From: Pseudoduganella umbonata
Lineage (GTDB): Bacteria > Pseudomonadota > Gammaproteobacteria > Burkholderiales > Burkholderiaceae_D
Assembly (NCBI RefSeq): GCF_014192225.1
Contig: NZ_JACHXS010000009.1
Coordinates: 124,001-188,000, forward strand
Reading direction: 5' to 3'
DNA length: 64,000 bases
Position 1 is the stretch's first letter. Each line of letters opens with the position of its first letter. The notes beneath the pieces are model-generated. The model ran no database searches. It saw only the letters and a list, made by a program, of their open reading frames with translations, and was not told the DNA's origin. Below, in pieces: positions 35,706 through 42,971 of the stretch. The translations under genes and the position numbers were made by a program.

Positions 35706-35771
35706 GGTTACATCTTTCGATTGTTCATAACAAGATGTTACAGAAATGTTGTATGTAACACGAATGTAACA
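35706..35771. promoter_or_regulatory. Cluster of TGTAACA/TGTTACA motifs upstream of TBDR 6
   Basis: In the 306-base gap 35578-35883, GGTTACA (35706), TGTTACA (35736), TGTAACA (35754) and TGTAACA (35765) lie within 66 bases. The second and third are exact complements of each other. The segment is AT-rich and about 110-180 bases before the TBDR 6 start, as expected for an operator cluster. No regulator is identified. The left part of the gap holds the TBDR 5 terminator. Confidence 0.45.
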
Positions 35772-35883
35772 ATAGAAGTTAAATTACTATTGACCCAGAG
35801 TAACGCGACAGTGTCTTATGTGCGATCGCCGACCGGCAATGTAGCCGCTCAGCGTGCATTCGGACCATGACACTGGAGCATAA

Positions 35884-38589
35884 ATGATCAAAGAAACAAC
35901 GCTTTCCCATTCGATCCGCCTGATTTGCGCGGCGGGGCTTGCCGGCATGATCGCCGCGCCCGCCTTCGCGCAAACGACGGAGCAGCCGATCCAGCGCGTA
36001 CAGATCACCGGCTCGGCGATCAAGCGCATCGATGCCGAGACGGCCGTGCCGATCACCGTCGTCAAGATGGACCAGCTGAAGGCGGAAGGCATCACCACCG
36101 TGGAGCAGGTGCTGTCCACCGTGGCTGCGATGCAGGCTACCCAGGGCACCAGCCAGGTCGTTGGCCTGGGCACCGGCGGCGCCTCGTTCGCCGACATGCG
36201 CGGTATCGGCGAGAACAAGACGCTGGTCCTGCTGAACGGCCGCCGCCTGGCGAACAATGCGTTCGACAGCTCGGCACCGGACCTGAACATGATCCCGTTC
36301 GCGGCGATCGAGCGCGTGGAAGTGCTGCGCGACGGCGCATCGTCGCTGTACGGCTCCGACGCCGTGGGTGGCGTGATCAACTTCATCACCAAGAAGGACT
36401 TCACCGGCGGCATCGTGTCCGTCGGCGGCGATTCGCCCCACCACCAGGGCGGCCAGAGCCTGAACAGCAATATCGGCCTGGGCTTCGGCGACCTGGATAC
36501 GGATGGCTGGAACTTCTTCGCCATGGGCGATTTCCAGAAGCAGCGCGCCATTGGCGGCCTGGACCGTGATTTCAACACGCGCTACCCCGGCGGCCTGTCG
36601 GGCAGCACCAGCCCGGCCAACTACTACCAGGAAGGTGATGCCGGCAACCCGGCCGCGCCGAACTGCACGAGCGCGCCGAACCTGGTACCGAATGGCACCA
36701 GCTGCCGGATGACGACGTCGAGCTTCGTCGACTACGTGCCGCGCTCCGAGCGCGCCACCGGCCTGTTCAAGGGCACGCTGAAGCTGCCGAACAACCACGA
36801 GCTGGGCCTGGAATACCTGATCAGCCGCAGCAAGGTGGAAAGCGCGATCGCGCCGGTACCCTACGGCGGCCTGATCATGAACCGCACGCTGGCCAACGGT
36901 TCGCTGAATCCGTACTACCCGGGCAACCCTGGCGCCGTGGCGTCGAACATCGAGCTCGATCCGAACTTCGGCGCATCCGACCTGCCGGACGGCGCCCGCC
37001 CTGGCTACATCAACGTGATGTGGCGTAACCTGCCGGGCGGTTCGCGCGCGGATGAAAACATCAACCGCCAGCAGCGCTTCGTCGCTTCGCTGTCCGGCAA
37101 CGTGGCTGGCTGGGATTACCAGACCGCCCTGTCGTACAACGAAAACAAGGTGCAGGTGAACCTGAACGGCTACAGCAACGGCGACATCATCACGCAAGGC
37201 GTGCTCGATGGCGTGATCAACCCGTTCGGCGAACAGACCGCGGCCGGCATGGACCTGATCCTTGGTGCCGCCCTGAACGGCAACATCCAGAATGCCAAGG
37301 GCACCACCAAGACGCTGGACTTCAACGCCAGCCGCGAACTCGCCGACTGGTTCGGCGCCGGCCGTCCCGCCGCGCTGGCGATCGGCGGCGTGGCCAGCCG
37401 CGAGCACTTCGTGCAGGCGTCGAATACCGAGTACGCCGAGAAGGTCGTGGCCAGCACGGGCATCGATCCGACCGCCCACAACGAAGGTTCGCGCAATGTG
37501 TACGCGGCCTATACCGAGCTGAACGTGCCGCTGCTGAAGACGCTGGACGTGACGGCAGCCGTGCGCTACGACAAGTACAGCGACTTCGGCAACAGCACCA
37601 ATCCGAAGTTCAGCTTCCGCTGGCAGCCGGCACAGCAAGTGCTGGTGCGTGGTTCGTACTCGACGGGCTTCCGCGCGCCGTCGCTGTACGAGATCAATGC
37701 GTCGCAGACGTACACCAACACGTCCACGCAGAACGATCCGGTGAACTGCCCGAACGGCACGCCGATCCCGGGCAAGGGCTCGGCCACGAACTGCCGCGTA
37801 CAGTTCCAGAAGCTGCTGGGCGGTAACCAGAACCTGGATCCGGAAGAGTCGAAGAACGCCACGCTGGGTATCGTCTACGAAGGCGTGCAGAACCTGACGC
37901 TGTCGGCCGACCTGTGGGCCATCAAGCTGGAACACCAGATCGACAGCCTGTCCGAGGATGACGTGTTCGCCGACGGCGTGAAGTATGCGGCGCTGTACAA
38001 CCGCAACCCGGCCGGCAACCTGTCGATCGACGGTTCGCAGTGCGTCACGCCGACCAACTGCGGCTATGTCGACCTGCGCACGCAAAACCTGGGCAACATC
38101 AAGACCCACGGCGTGGACCTGGCTGCCCAGTACCGCCTGCGTACCAATGCGTTCGGTACCTACAACTTCGCGCTGAACAGCACCTGGGTGCACGGCTACA
38201 AGTACCAGACGTCGCAAGGCGGCGAATGGATCGACCGCCTGGGCGCCTACCGCGGCATCGGCCCGGTGTTCCGCTGGCAGAACACCGCCAACGTGCGCTG
38301 GAACCTGCGCCAGCTGGGCGCCGGCCTGACCGCGAACTACAAGTCCGGCTACCTGGACGCGGACAATGCCTTCGAGGAAAACCACCGCGTGGCGTCGTAC
38401 ACCACCATCGACGGCTACCTGTCGTGGACGCAGCCGAAGGGCTACGCCGTCACCTTCGGCGTGCGCAACATGTTCGACCGCGAGCCGCCGCTGTCCTACC
38501 AGGAAGACACCTTCCAGGCTGGCTACGACCCGCGCTTCGCGTCGGCGATCGGCCGCACGTTCTACGTGCGCGCTTCGTACAGCTTCTAA
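35884..38589 (+). CDS. TonB-dependent receptor 6
   Basis: A 901-residue outer-membrane receptor. Signal peptide MIKETTLSHSIRLICAAG... ends PAFA before Gln. VQITGSAIKRIDAETAVPI leads to the plug with ADMRGIGENKTLVLLNGRRLANN and DGASSLYGSDAVGGVINFITKKD. The barrel ends VRASYSF. GGAG 5 bases before the ATG supports the start. It groups with TBDR 4 (GGVINFITK, DMRG/DLRG plug). Two short cysteine loops occur in the barrel (CTSAPNLVPNGTSC and CVTPTNC), probably disulfide-closed extracellular loops. It follows TBDR 5 on the same strand but behind its own gap and terminator, so it is independently expressed. Confidence 0.93.
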   Translation: MIKETTLSHSIRLICAAGLAGMIAAPAFAQTTEQPIQRVQITGSAIKRIDAETAVPITVVKMDQLKAEGITTVEQVLSTVAAMQATQGTSQVVGLGTGGASFADMRGIGENKTLVLLNGRRLANNAFDSSAPDLNMIPFAAIERVEVLRDGASSLYGSDAVGGVINFITKKDFTGGIVSVGGDSPHHQGGQSLNSNIGLGFGDLDTDGWNFFAMGDFQKQRAIGGLDRDFNTRYPGGLSGSTSPANYYQEGDAGNPAAPNCTSAPNLVPNGTSCRMTTSSFVDYVPRSERATGLFKGTLKLPNNHELGLEYLISRSKVESAIAPVPYGGLIMNRTLANGSLNPYYPGNPGAVASNIELDPNFGASDLPDGARPGYINVMWRNLPGGSRADENINRQQRFVASLSGNVAGWDYQTALSYNENKVQVNLNGYSNGDIITQGVLDGVINPFGEQTAAGMDLILGAALNGNIQNAKGTTKTLDFNASRELADWFGAGRPAALAIGGVASREHFVQASNTEYAEKVVASTGIDPTAHNEGSRNVYAAYTELNVPLLKTLDVTAAVRYDKYSDFGNSTNPKFSFRWQPAQQVLVRGSYSTGFRAPSLYEINASQTYTNTSTQNDPVNCPNGTPIPGKGSATNCRVQFQKLLGGNQNLDPEESKNATLGIVYEGVQNLTLSADLWAIKLEHQIDSLSEDDVFADGVKYAALYNRNPAGNLSIDGSQCVTPTNCGYVDLRTQNLGNIKTHGVDLAAQYRLRTNAFGTYNFALNSTWVHGYKYQTSQGGEWIDRLGAYRGIGPVFRWQNTANVRWNLRQLGAGLTANYKSGYLDADNAFEENHRVASYTTIDGYLSWTQPKGYAVTFGVRNMFDREPPLSYQEDTFQAGYDPRFASAIGRTFYVRASYSF

Positions 38590-38607
38590 GCTGCGCGCCG
38601 CATGACA

Positions 38608-38641
38608 AAGCCCCGCCGGCTCGCGCCGGCGGGGCTTTTTT
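38608..38641 (+). terminator. Intrinsic terminator of TBDR 6
   Basis: AGCCCCGCCGGC-tcgc-GCCGGCGGGGCT followed by seven T residues, about 20 bases after the stop. Confidence 0.93.
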
Positions 38642-38651
38642 CATTGCTCGA

Positions 38652-38769
38652 CACCGGGGTCAGACCCCGGTTTCAGGAAACATTGCCCAAAACCGGGGTC
38701 AGACCCCGAATTTGGGCAACACCAGAATGTTCCAGGAAAACCGGTGACAGACACCGGTTTTCGGGCAAC
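38652..38769. repeat. Composite palindromic repeat array mixing two core types
   Basis: Two hairpins with core GGGGTCAGACCCC (about 38656 and 38694) are followed by one with core GGTGACAGACACC (about 38742). Spacers are the family type: CAGGAAACATTGCCC, TTTGGGCAAC and AATGTTCCAGGAAAA. So the same framework carries two alternative cores in one array, in the convergent gap between TBDR 6 and gap. Confidence 0.9.
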
Positions 38770-38796
38770 AAAAAAGGCGCCCGGAGGCGCCTTTTT
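38770..38796 (-). terminator. Terminator of gap (minus strand)
   Basis: AAAAAGGCGCC-tcc-GGGCGCCTTTTTT on the minus strand, 20 bases after the gap stop. It is nearly symmetrical, with T-runs both ways, so it may also stop transcription from the TBDR 6 side. Confidence 0.88.
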
Positions 38797-38815
38797 GCAG
38801 ATGCTGCGGGAGCGG

Positions 38816-39826
38816 TTACTTCGCGTTGAACAGCGCGACGGTGGTGTCGAGCATGCGGTTCGAGAAGCCCCACTCGTTGTCGTACCACGACGAGACCTTG
38901 ACCAGGCGGCCGGAGACTTTCGTCAGCGTGCTGTCGAAGTTCGACGAAGCCGGGTTGTGGTTGAAGTCCACCGATACCAGCGGTTCGGTCTGGTACGTCA
39001 GCACGCCTGCCAGCGCGCCTTCGGCGGCCGACTTCATGATCTGGTTGACTTCATCGACGGTGGTGTCGCGCTTGGCGATGAACGACAGGTCGACCAGCGA
39101 CACGTTGATGGTCGGCACGCGGATCGCGAAGCCGTCCAGCTTGCCGTTCAGTTCCGGCAGCACCAGGCCGACCGCTGCGGCGGCGCCGGTCTTGGTCGGG
39201 ATCATCGACTGGGTGGCCGAACGGGCGCGGCGCAGGTCTTCGTGCATCACGTCGGTCAGCACCTGGTCGTTGGTGTACGAGTGCACGGTGGTCATCAGGC
39301 CGGTTTCCACGCCGATCGCATCGTTCAGCGGCTTGACCAGCGGGGCCAGGCAGTTGGTGGTGCACGACGCGTTGGAGATCACGGTGTCCGACGCTTTCAG
39401 CACGCCTTCGTTGACGCCGAACACGATGGTCGCGTCGACATCCTTGCCGCCCGGCGCGGAGATGATGACTTTCTTGGCGCCGCCCTTCAGGTGAGCCGAA
39501 GCTTTTTCCTTGGTGGTGAAGAAGCCGGTGCACTCCAGCACCACGTCCACGCCCAGCTCGCCCCATGGAATTTCAGCGGGATTGCGCTGCGCGAACACGC
39601 GGATCTTGTCGCCGTTGACGATCATGAAATCGCCGTCGACTTCCACGGTACCGTTGAACTTGCCATGGGCCGTGTCGTAGCGGGTCAGGTGCGCGTTGGA
39701 CTGCGCGTTGCCCAGGTCATTGATGGCCACGATCTGGATGTCCTGCTTCTTGCCGCCTTCGTAGAAAGCGCGCAGTACGTTGCGGCCGATACGGCCATAG
39801 CCGTTGATAGCTACCTTGATCGTCAT
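38816..39826 (-). CDS. gap: Glyceraldehyde-3-phosphate dehydrogenase, NAD type
   Basis: A 336-residue enzyme of central carbon metabolism, converting glyceraldehyde-3-phosphate to 1,3-bisphosphoglycerate. Motifs are the Rossmann start VAINGYGRIGRNVLRAFYEG, NAD-selecting Asp in VAINDLGNAQ, the catalytic cysteine in ASCTTNCLAPL, the catalytic His in TTVHSYTNDQ, and SWYDNEWGFSNRM. AGGAG lies about 9 bases before the ATG. It is 180 bases downstream of tkt on the same strand, the common betaproteobacterial tkt-gap pairing, though a large palindrome intervenes. Confidence 0.97.
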   Translation of the reverse strand: MTIKVAINGYGRIGRNVLRAFYEGGKKQDIQIVAINDLGNAQSNAHLTRYDTAHGKFNGTVEVDGDFMIVNGDKIRVFAQRNPAEIPWGELGVDVVLECTGFFTTKEKASAHLKGGAKKVIISAPGGKDVDATIVFGVNEGVLKASDTVISNASCTTNCLAPLVKPLNDAIGVETGLMTTVHSYTNDQVLTDVMHEDLRRARSATQSMIPTKTGAAAAVGLVLPELNGKLDGFAIRVPTINVSLVDLSFIAKRDTTVDEVNQIMKSAAEGALAGVLTYQTEPLVSVDFNHNPASSNFDSTLTKVSGRLVKVSSWYDNEWGFSNRMLDTTVALFNAK

Positions 39827-39861
39827 TACATGTGCTCCTGATTAAAGAAAATCGGTTCTTA

Positions 39862-39962
39862 TAGCCGCTGACATGAGCTCCATGGCTGCGTTGCATTCGT
39901 CTCGCCGTACTAAAGTACTGTCTTCGACGATGCGCCTTGCCCTGACGCCCGTGTCAGCGGCT
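39862..39962. repeat. Large intergenic palindrome between tkt and gap
   Basis: TAGCCGCTGACA (39862-39873) and TGTCAGCGGCT (39952-39962) form an 11-base perfect outer stem. Inside are a second imperfect stem (GCATTCGTC near 39892 with GACGATGC near 39926) and an innermost GTACT-aa-AGTAC hairpin, giving a nested cruciform of about 100 bases. It looks like a member of a multicopy structured repeat family and could be transcribed as an RNA element within the tkt-gap message. Confidence 0.65.
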
Positions 39963-39975
39963 CCCTATCGTGGAA

Positions 39976-39998
39976 CGCCCCACTACAGGAGTGGGGCG
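39976..39998 (-). terminator. GC-rich hairpin after tkt, no T-run
   Basis: CGCCCCACT-5 bases-AGTGGGGCG is a perfect 9-base stem 8 bases downstream of the tkt stop. No T-run follows on the minus strand, so it may slow or process the transcript, or protect the 3' end, rather than fully terminate. Confidence 0.5.
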
Positions 39999-40006
39999 CG
40001 AGTTCT

Positions 40007-42004
40007 TTATGCAGCAATAACAGCTTTGGCTTTCGCCACTACGTTCTCAACGGTGAAGCCGAAGTGCTTGAACAGCACGCTGGCCGGCGCGGATTCGCCG
40101 AACGTGTCGATACCGACCACGGCGCCTTCCAGGCCCACGTACTTGTACCAGAAATCGGTCACGCCGGCTTCCACCGCCACGCGGGGGATGCCCTTGCCCA
40201 GCACGCTGGCCTTGTAGGCGGCGTCCTGGCGGTCGAACACGTCGGTCGACGGCATCGACACCACGCGGGCGGCAATGCCTTCGCTCTTCAGCGCGGCGGC
40301 GGCACCGACGGCCAGTTCCACTTCCGAACCGGTGGCGATCAGCACCACTTTCGCGTCCGCTTCGTCGGACAGGATGTAGCCGCCCTTGGCGATGTCGGCG
40401 ATGGCCTGCTCGGTGCGCTCATGGTACGGCAGGTTCTGGCGCGAGAAGATCAGCGTGCTCGGGCCGTTCTTGCGCTTGACCGCTTCGCCCCAGGCGACCA
40501 TCGATTCGACGGTGTCGGCAGGACGCCAGTTGTCCAGGTTCGGGATCAGGCGCAGCGACGACACGTGCTCGACCGACTGGTGGGTCGGGCCGTCTTCGCC
40601 CAGGCCGATCGAATCGTGGGTGAACACGAAGATCGAACGCTGCTTCATCAGCGCGGCCATGCGCAGCGCGTTGCGGCTGTAGTCGGAGAACGTCAGGAAC
40701 GTGGCGCCGAACGGGATGTAGCCGCCGTGCAGGGCCACGCCGTTCATGATCGCGCTCATGCCGAATTCGCGCACGCCGTAGTTGACGTGGTTGCCCGGCT
40801 TGCCGGAACGGATGTTGGTCGACTCTTTCCAGTTCGTCAGGTTCGAGCTGGTCAGGTCGGCCGAGCCGCCCAGGAATTCCGGCAGCACCGCCGACAGCGC
40901 CTGGATCGCGTTCTGCGATGCCTTGCGGGTGGCGATGGTTTCCTTCTTCTCGACGCAGGAAGCGATCGCGGCCTTCAGCGTTTCATCGAAGTTGGCCGGC
41001 AGGTCGCCGTTCATGCGGCGCTTCAGCTCGGCGGCTTCAGCCGGGAAGGCGGCGGCGTAAGAGTCGAACTTGGTGTTCCATTCGGTTTCGAACGAAGCAC
41101 CCTTGTCCTTGAAGTTCCAGGCGGTGGTGACTTCTTCCGGCAGCACGAACGGCTCGTGGCCCCAGCTGATGTATTCGCGGACGGCGGCGATTTCCTTGTC
41201 GCCCAGCGCGGCGCCGTGCACCTTGTCGCCACCCTGCAGGTTCGGCGAACCCTTGCCGATGACGGTCTTGCAGCAGATCAGCGTCGGCTTGTCGGACTTC
41301 TTGGCCTGCTCGATGGCGGCATCGACGGCGGTCACGTCGTGGCCGTCCACGTCGCGGATCACGTTCCAGCCGTACGCTTCGAAGCGCTTCGGCGTGTCGT
41401 CGGTGAACCAGCCTTCGACCTTGCCGTCGATGGAGATGCCATTGTCGTCGTACAGCGCGATCAATTTACGCAGGCCGAGCGTGCCGGCCAGCGAGCACAC
41501 TTCGTGCGAGATGCCTTCCATCAGGCAGCCGTCGCCGACGAACGCGTAGGTGTAGTGATCGACGACATCATGGCCCGGCTTGTTGAATTCGTTCGCCAGC
41601 AGCCACTCGGCCAGCGCCATGCCGACGGCATTGGCCAGGCCCTGGCCCAGCGGGCCGGTGGTGGTTTCCACGCCCGGCGTGATATCGACTTCCGGATGGC
41701 CCGGGGTCTTCGAATGCAGCTGGCGGAAGCCGCGGATGTCGTCCATCGACACGTCATAGCCGGACAGGTGCAGCAGCGCATAGTGCAGCATCGAGCCGTG
41801 GCCGTTGGAGAGCAGGAAGCGGTCGCGGTTGACCCAGTCCGGATTGGCCGGGTTGTGGCGGTGGTGGCCGCTCCACAGCGCGACGGCGATCTCGGCCATG
41901 CCCATCGGCATGCCTGGGTGGCCGGAGTTGGCTTTCTGGACGGCGTCCATCGCCAGCGCGCGGATCGCGTTGGCCATCTGGGTGTGGGGGAGCTTAGCGT
42001 TCAT
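40007..42004 (-). CDS. tkt: Transketolase
   Basis: A 665-residue thiamine-diphosphate enzyme of the pentose phosphate pathway, transferring two-carbon ketol units and producing erythrose-4-phosphate, among others. Motifs: GHPGMPMGMAEIAVALW, the TPP-binding FVGDGCLMEGISHEV...LIALYDDN, pyrimidine-domain MNGVALHGGYIPFGATFLTFSDYSR and THDSIGLGEDGPTHQSVEH. The ATG at 42004 (MNAKLPHTQMANAIRALAMD) is chosen over a longer frame because the family starts there; no strong ribosome-binding site precedes it. Same strand as gap, likely part of one unit. Its product feeds AroG, also in the window. Confidence 0.97.
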   Translation of the reverse strand: MNAKLPHTQMANAIRALAMDAVQKANSGHPGMPMGMAEIAVALWSGHHRHNPANPDWVNRDRFLLSNGHGSMLHYALLHLSGYDVSMDDIRGFRQLHSKTPGHPEVDITPGVETTTGPLGQGLANAVGMALAEWLLANEFNKPGHDVVDHYTYAFVGDGCLMEGISHEVCSLAGTLGLRKLIALYDDNGISIDGKVEGWFTDDTPKRFEAYGWNVIRDVDGHDVTAVDAAIEQAKKSDKPTLICCKTVIGKGSPNLQGGDKVHGAALGDKEIAAVREYISWGHEPFVLPEEVTTAWNFKDKGASFETEWNTKFDSYAAAFPAEAAELKRRMNGDLPANFDETLKAAIASCVEKKETIATRKASQNAIQALSAVLPEFLGGSADLTSSNLTNWKESTNIRSGKPGNHVNYGVREFGMSAIMNGVALHGGYIPFGATFLTFSDYSRNALRMAALMKQRSIFVFTHDSIGLGEDGPTHQSVEHVSSLRLIPNLDNWRPADTVESMVAWGEAVKRKNGPSTLIFSRQNLPYHERTEQAIADIAKGGYILSDEADAKVVLIATGSEVELAVGAAAALKSEGIAARVVSMPSTDVFDRQDAAYKASVLGKGIPRVAVEAGVTDFWYKYVGLEGAVVGIDTFGESAPASVLFKHFGFTVENVVAKAKAVIAA

Positions 42005-42191
42005 ATCAGTTGGTGCGGGAGGTTTGGAATTCCGGGGGCTACAGGCTGTATCGAGCTGGTAGTAAGCCACTAAGCAAACTTGCCGATGCTGGAACCGCCT
42101 TGGCTGCGTAGCCCGCTATTTTACCAGAGGCCGGCGCCGGCGCTTAAAATCAGTGCATTCCAGACTTATATCGATAACGATTCCGATAACG

Positions 42192-42917
42192 ATGCCACGC
42201 TTTTACATCGACGCTCCCCTCGCCGCCGGCGCCCTGCTGGACTTGCCGGCCGAGGTTGCCCACCATATCCACGTCGTCCGCCTCGCGCCGGGCGACACGC
42301 TGACCCTGTTCAACGGCGAAGGCGGCCAGTACGAGGCCGTGCTGACGGAAGTGGGCAAGAAACGGGCAACGGCCGAGGTGGGCGCGTTCAATGCCCGCGA
42401 CGTCGAGCTGTCCTACTCCGTCACGCTGGCCCAGGGATTGCCGGAAGGCACGAAAATGGACTGGATCGTGGAAAAAGCCGTCGAACTGGGCGTGGCCGCC
42501 GTGCAGCCGCTGGCGGCGCGGCGCTGCGTGGTGCGCCTTTCCGCCGAACGGGCGCAGAAAAAACTGGAGCACTGGCGCGGCATCGTGGTGGCCGCCGCCG
42601 AGCAGAGCGGGCGCAACCGGCTGGCGACCGTCGCCGAACCGGCCGATTTCCGCGACTGGCTCGGCACTCCCTCCGCCGGGCCGCGCCTCTTGCTGTCGCC
42701 GCGCGCCACGTCGTCGCTGGTCGAGTGGGCACGCCACGCCGGCCCCCAGCCGGTCACGCTGCTGGTGGGGCCCGAGGGCGGCTTCACGGACGAGGAAGAA
42801 GATGCGGCGGTGCGCGCCGGCGCGACCATGGTGTCGATGGGGCCGCGGGTGCTGCGCACGGAAACGGCGGCGCTGGCGGCTTTGCCGATGCTGGCCGCCG
42901 TGTGGGGCGGGATGTAA
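42192..42917 (+). CDS. rsmE: 16S rRNA m3U1498 methyltransferase
   Basis: A 241-residue SPOUT-class methyltransferase that N3-methylates U1498 of 16S rRNA. The N-terminal PUA-like domain begins MPRFYIDAPL and contains HHIHVVRLAPGD. The C-terminal knotted domain has MDWIVEKAVELGV, the cofactor loop LLVGPEGGFTDEEE and the terminal MGPRVLRTETAALAAL. The ATG at 42192 is chosen because family members begin MPRF; an in-frame ATG 13 codons upstream would add an unrelated segment. Divergent from tkt. Confidence 0.95.
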   Translation: MPRFYIDAPLAAGALLDLPAEVAHHIHVVRLAPGDTLTLFNGEGGQYEAVLTEVGKKRATAEVGAFNARDVELSYSVTLAQGLPEGTKMDWIVEKAVELGVAAVQPLAARRCVVRLSAERAQKKLEHWRGIVVAAAEQSGRNRLATVAEPADFRDWLGTPSAGPRLLLSPRATSSLVEWARHAGPQPVTLLVGPEGGFTDEEEDAAVRAGATMVSMGPRVLRTETAALAALPMLAAVWGGM

Positions 42918-42927
42918 CGCGATCATG

Positions 42928-42951
42928 AAAAAAGGGCGCCACGGCGCCCTT
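42928..42951 (-). terminator. Terminator of TBDR 7 (minus strand)
   Basis: AAGGGCGCC-gt-GGCGCCCTTTTTT read on the minus strand, 20 bases after the TBDR 7 stop. The plus-strand side lacks a T-run, so it primarily serves TBDR 7, but it also sits just after rsmE. Confidence 0.88.
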
Positions 42952-42971
42952 GATGAGGAGATGGCGGCCGG

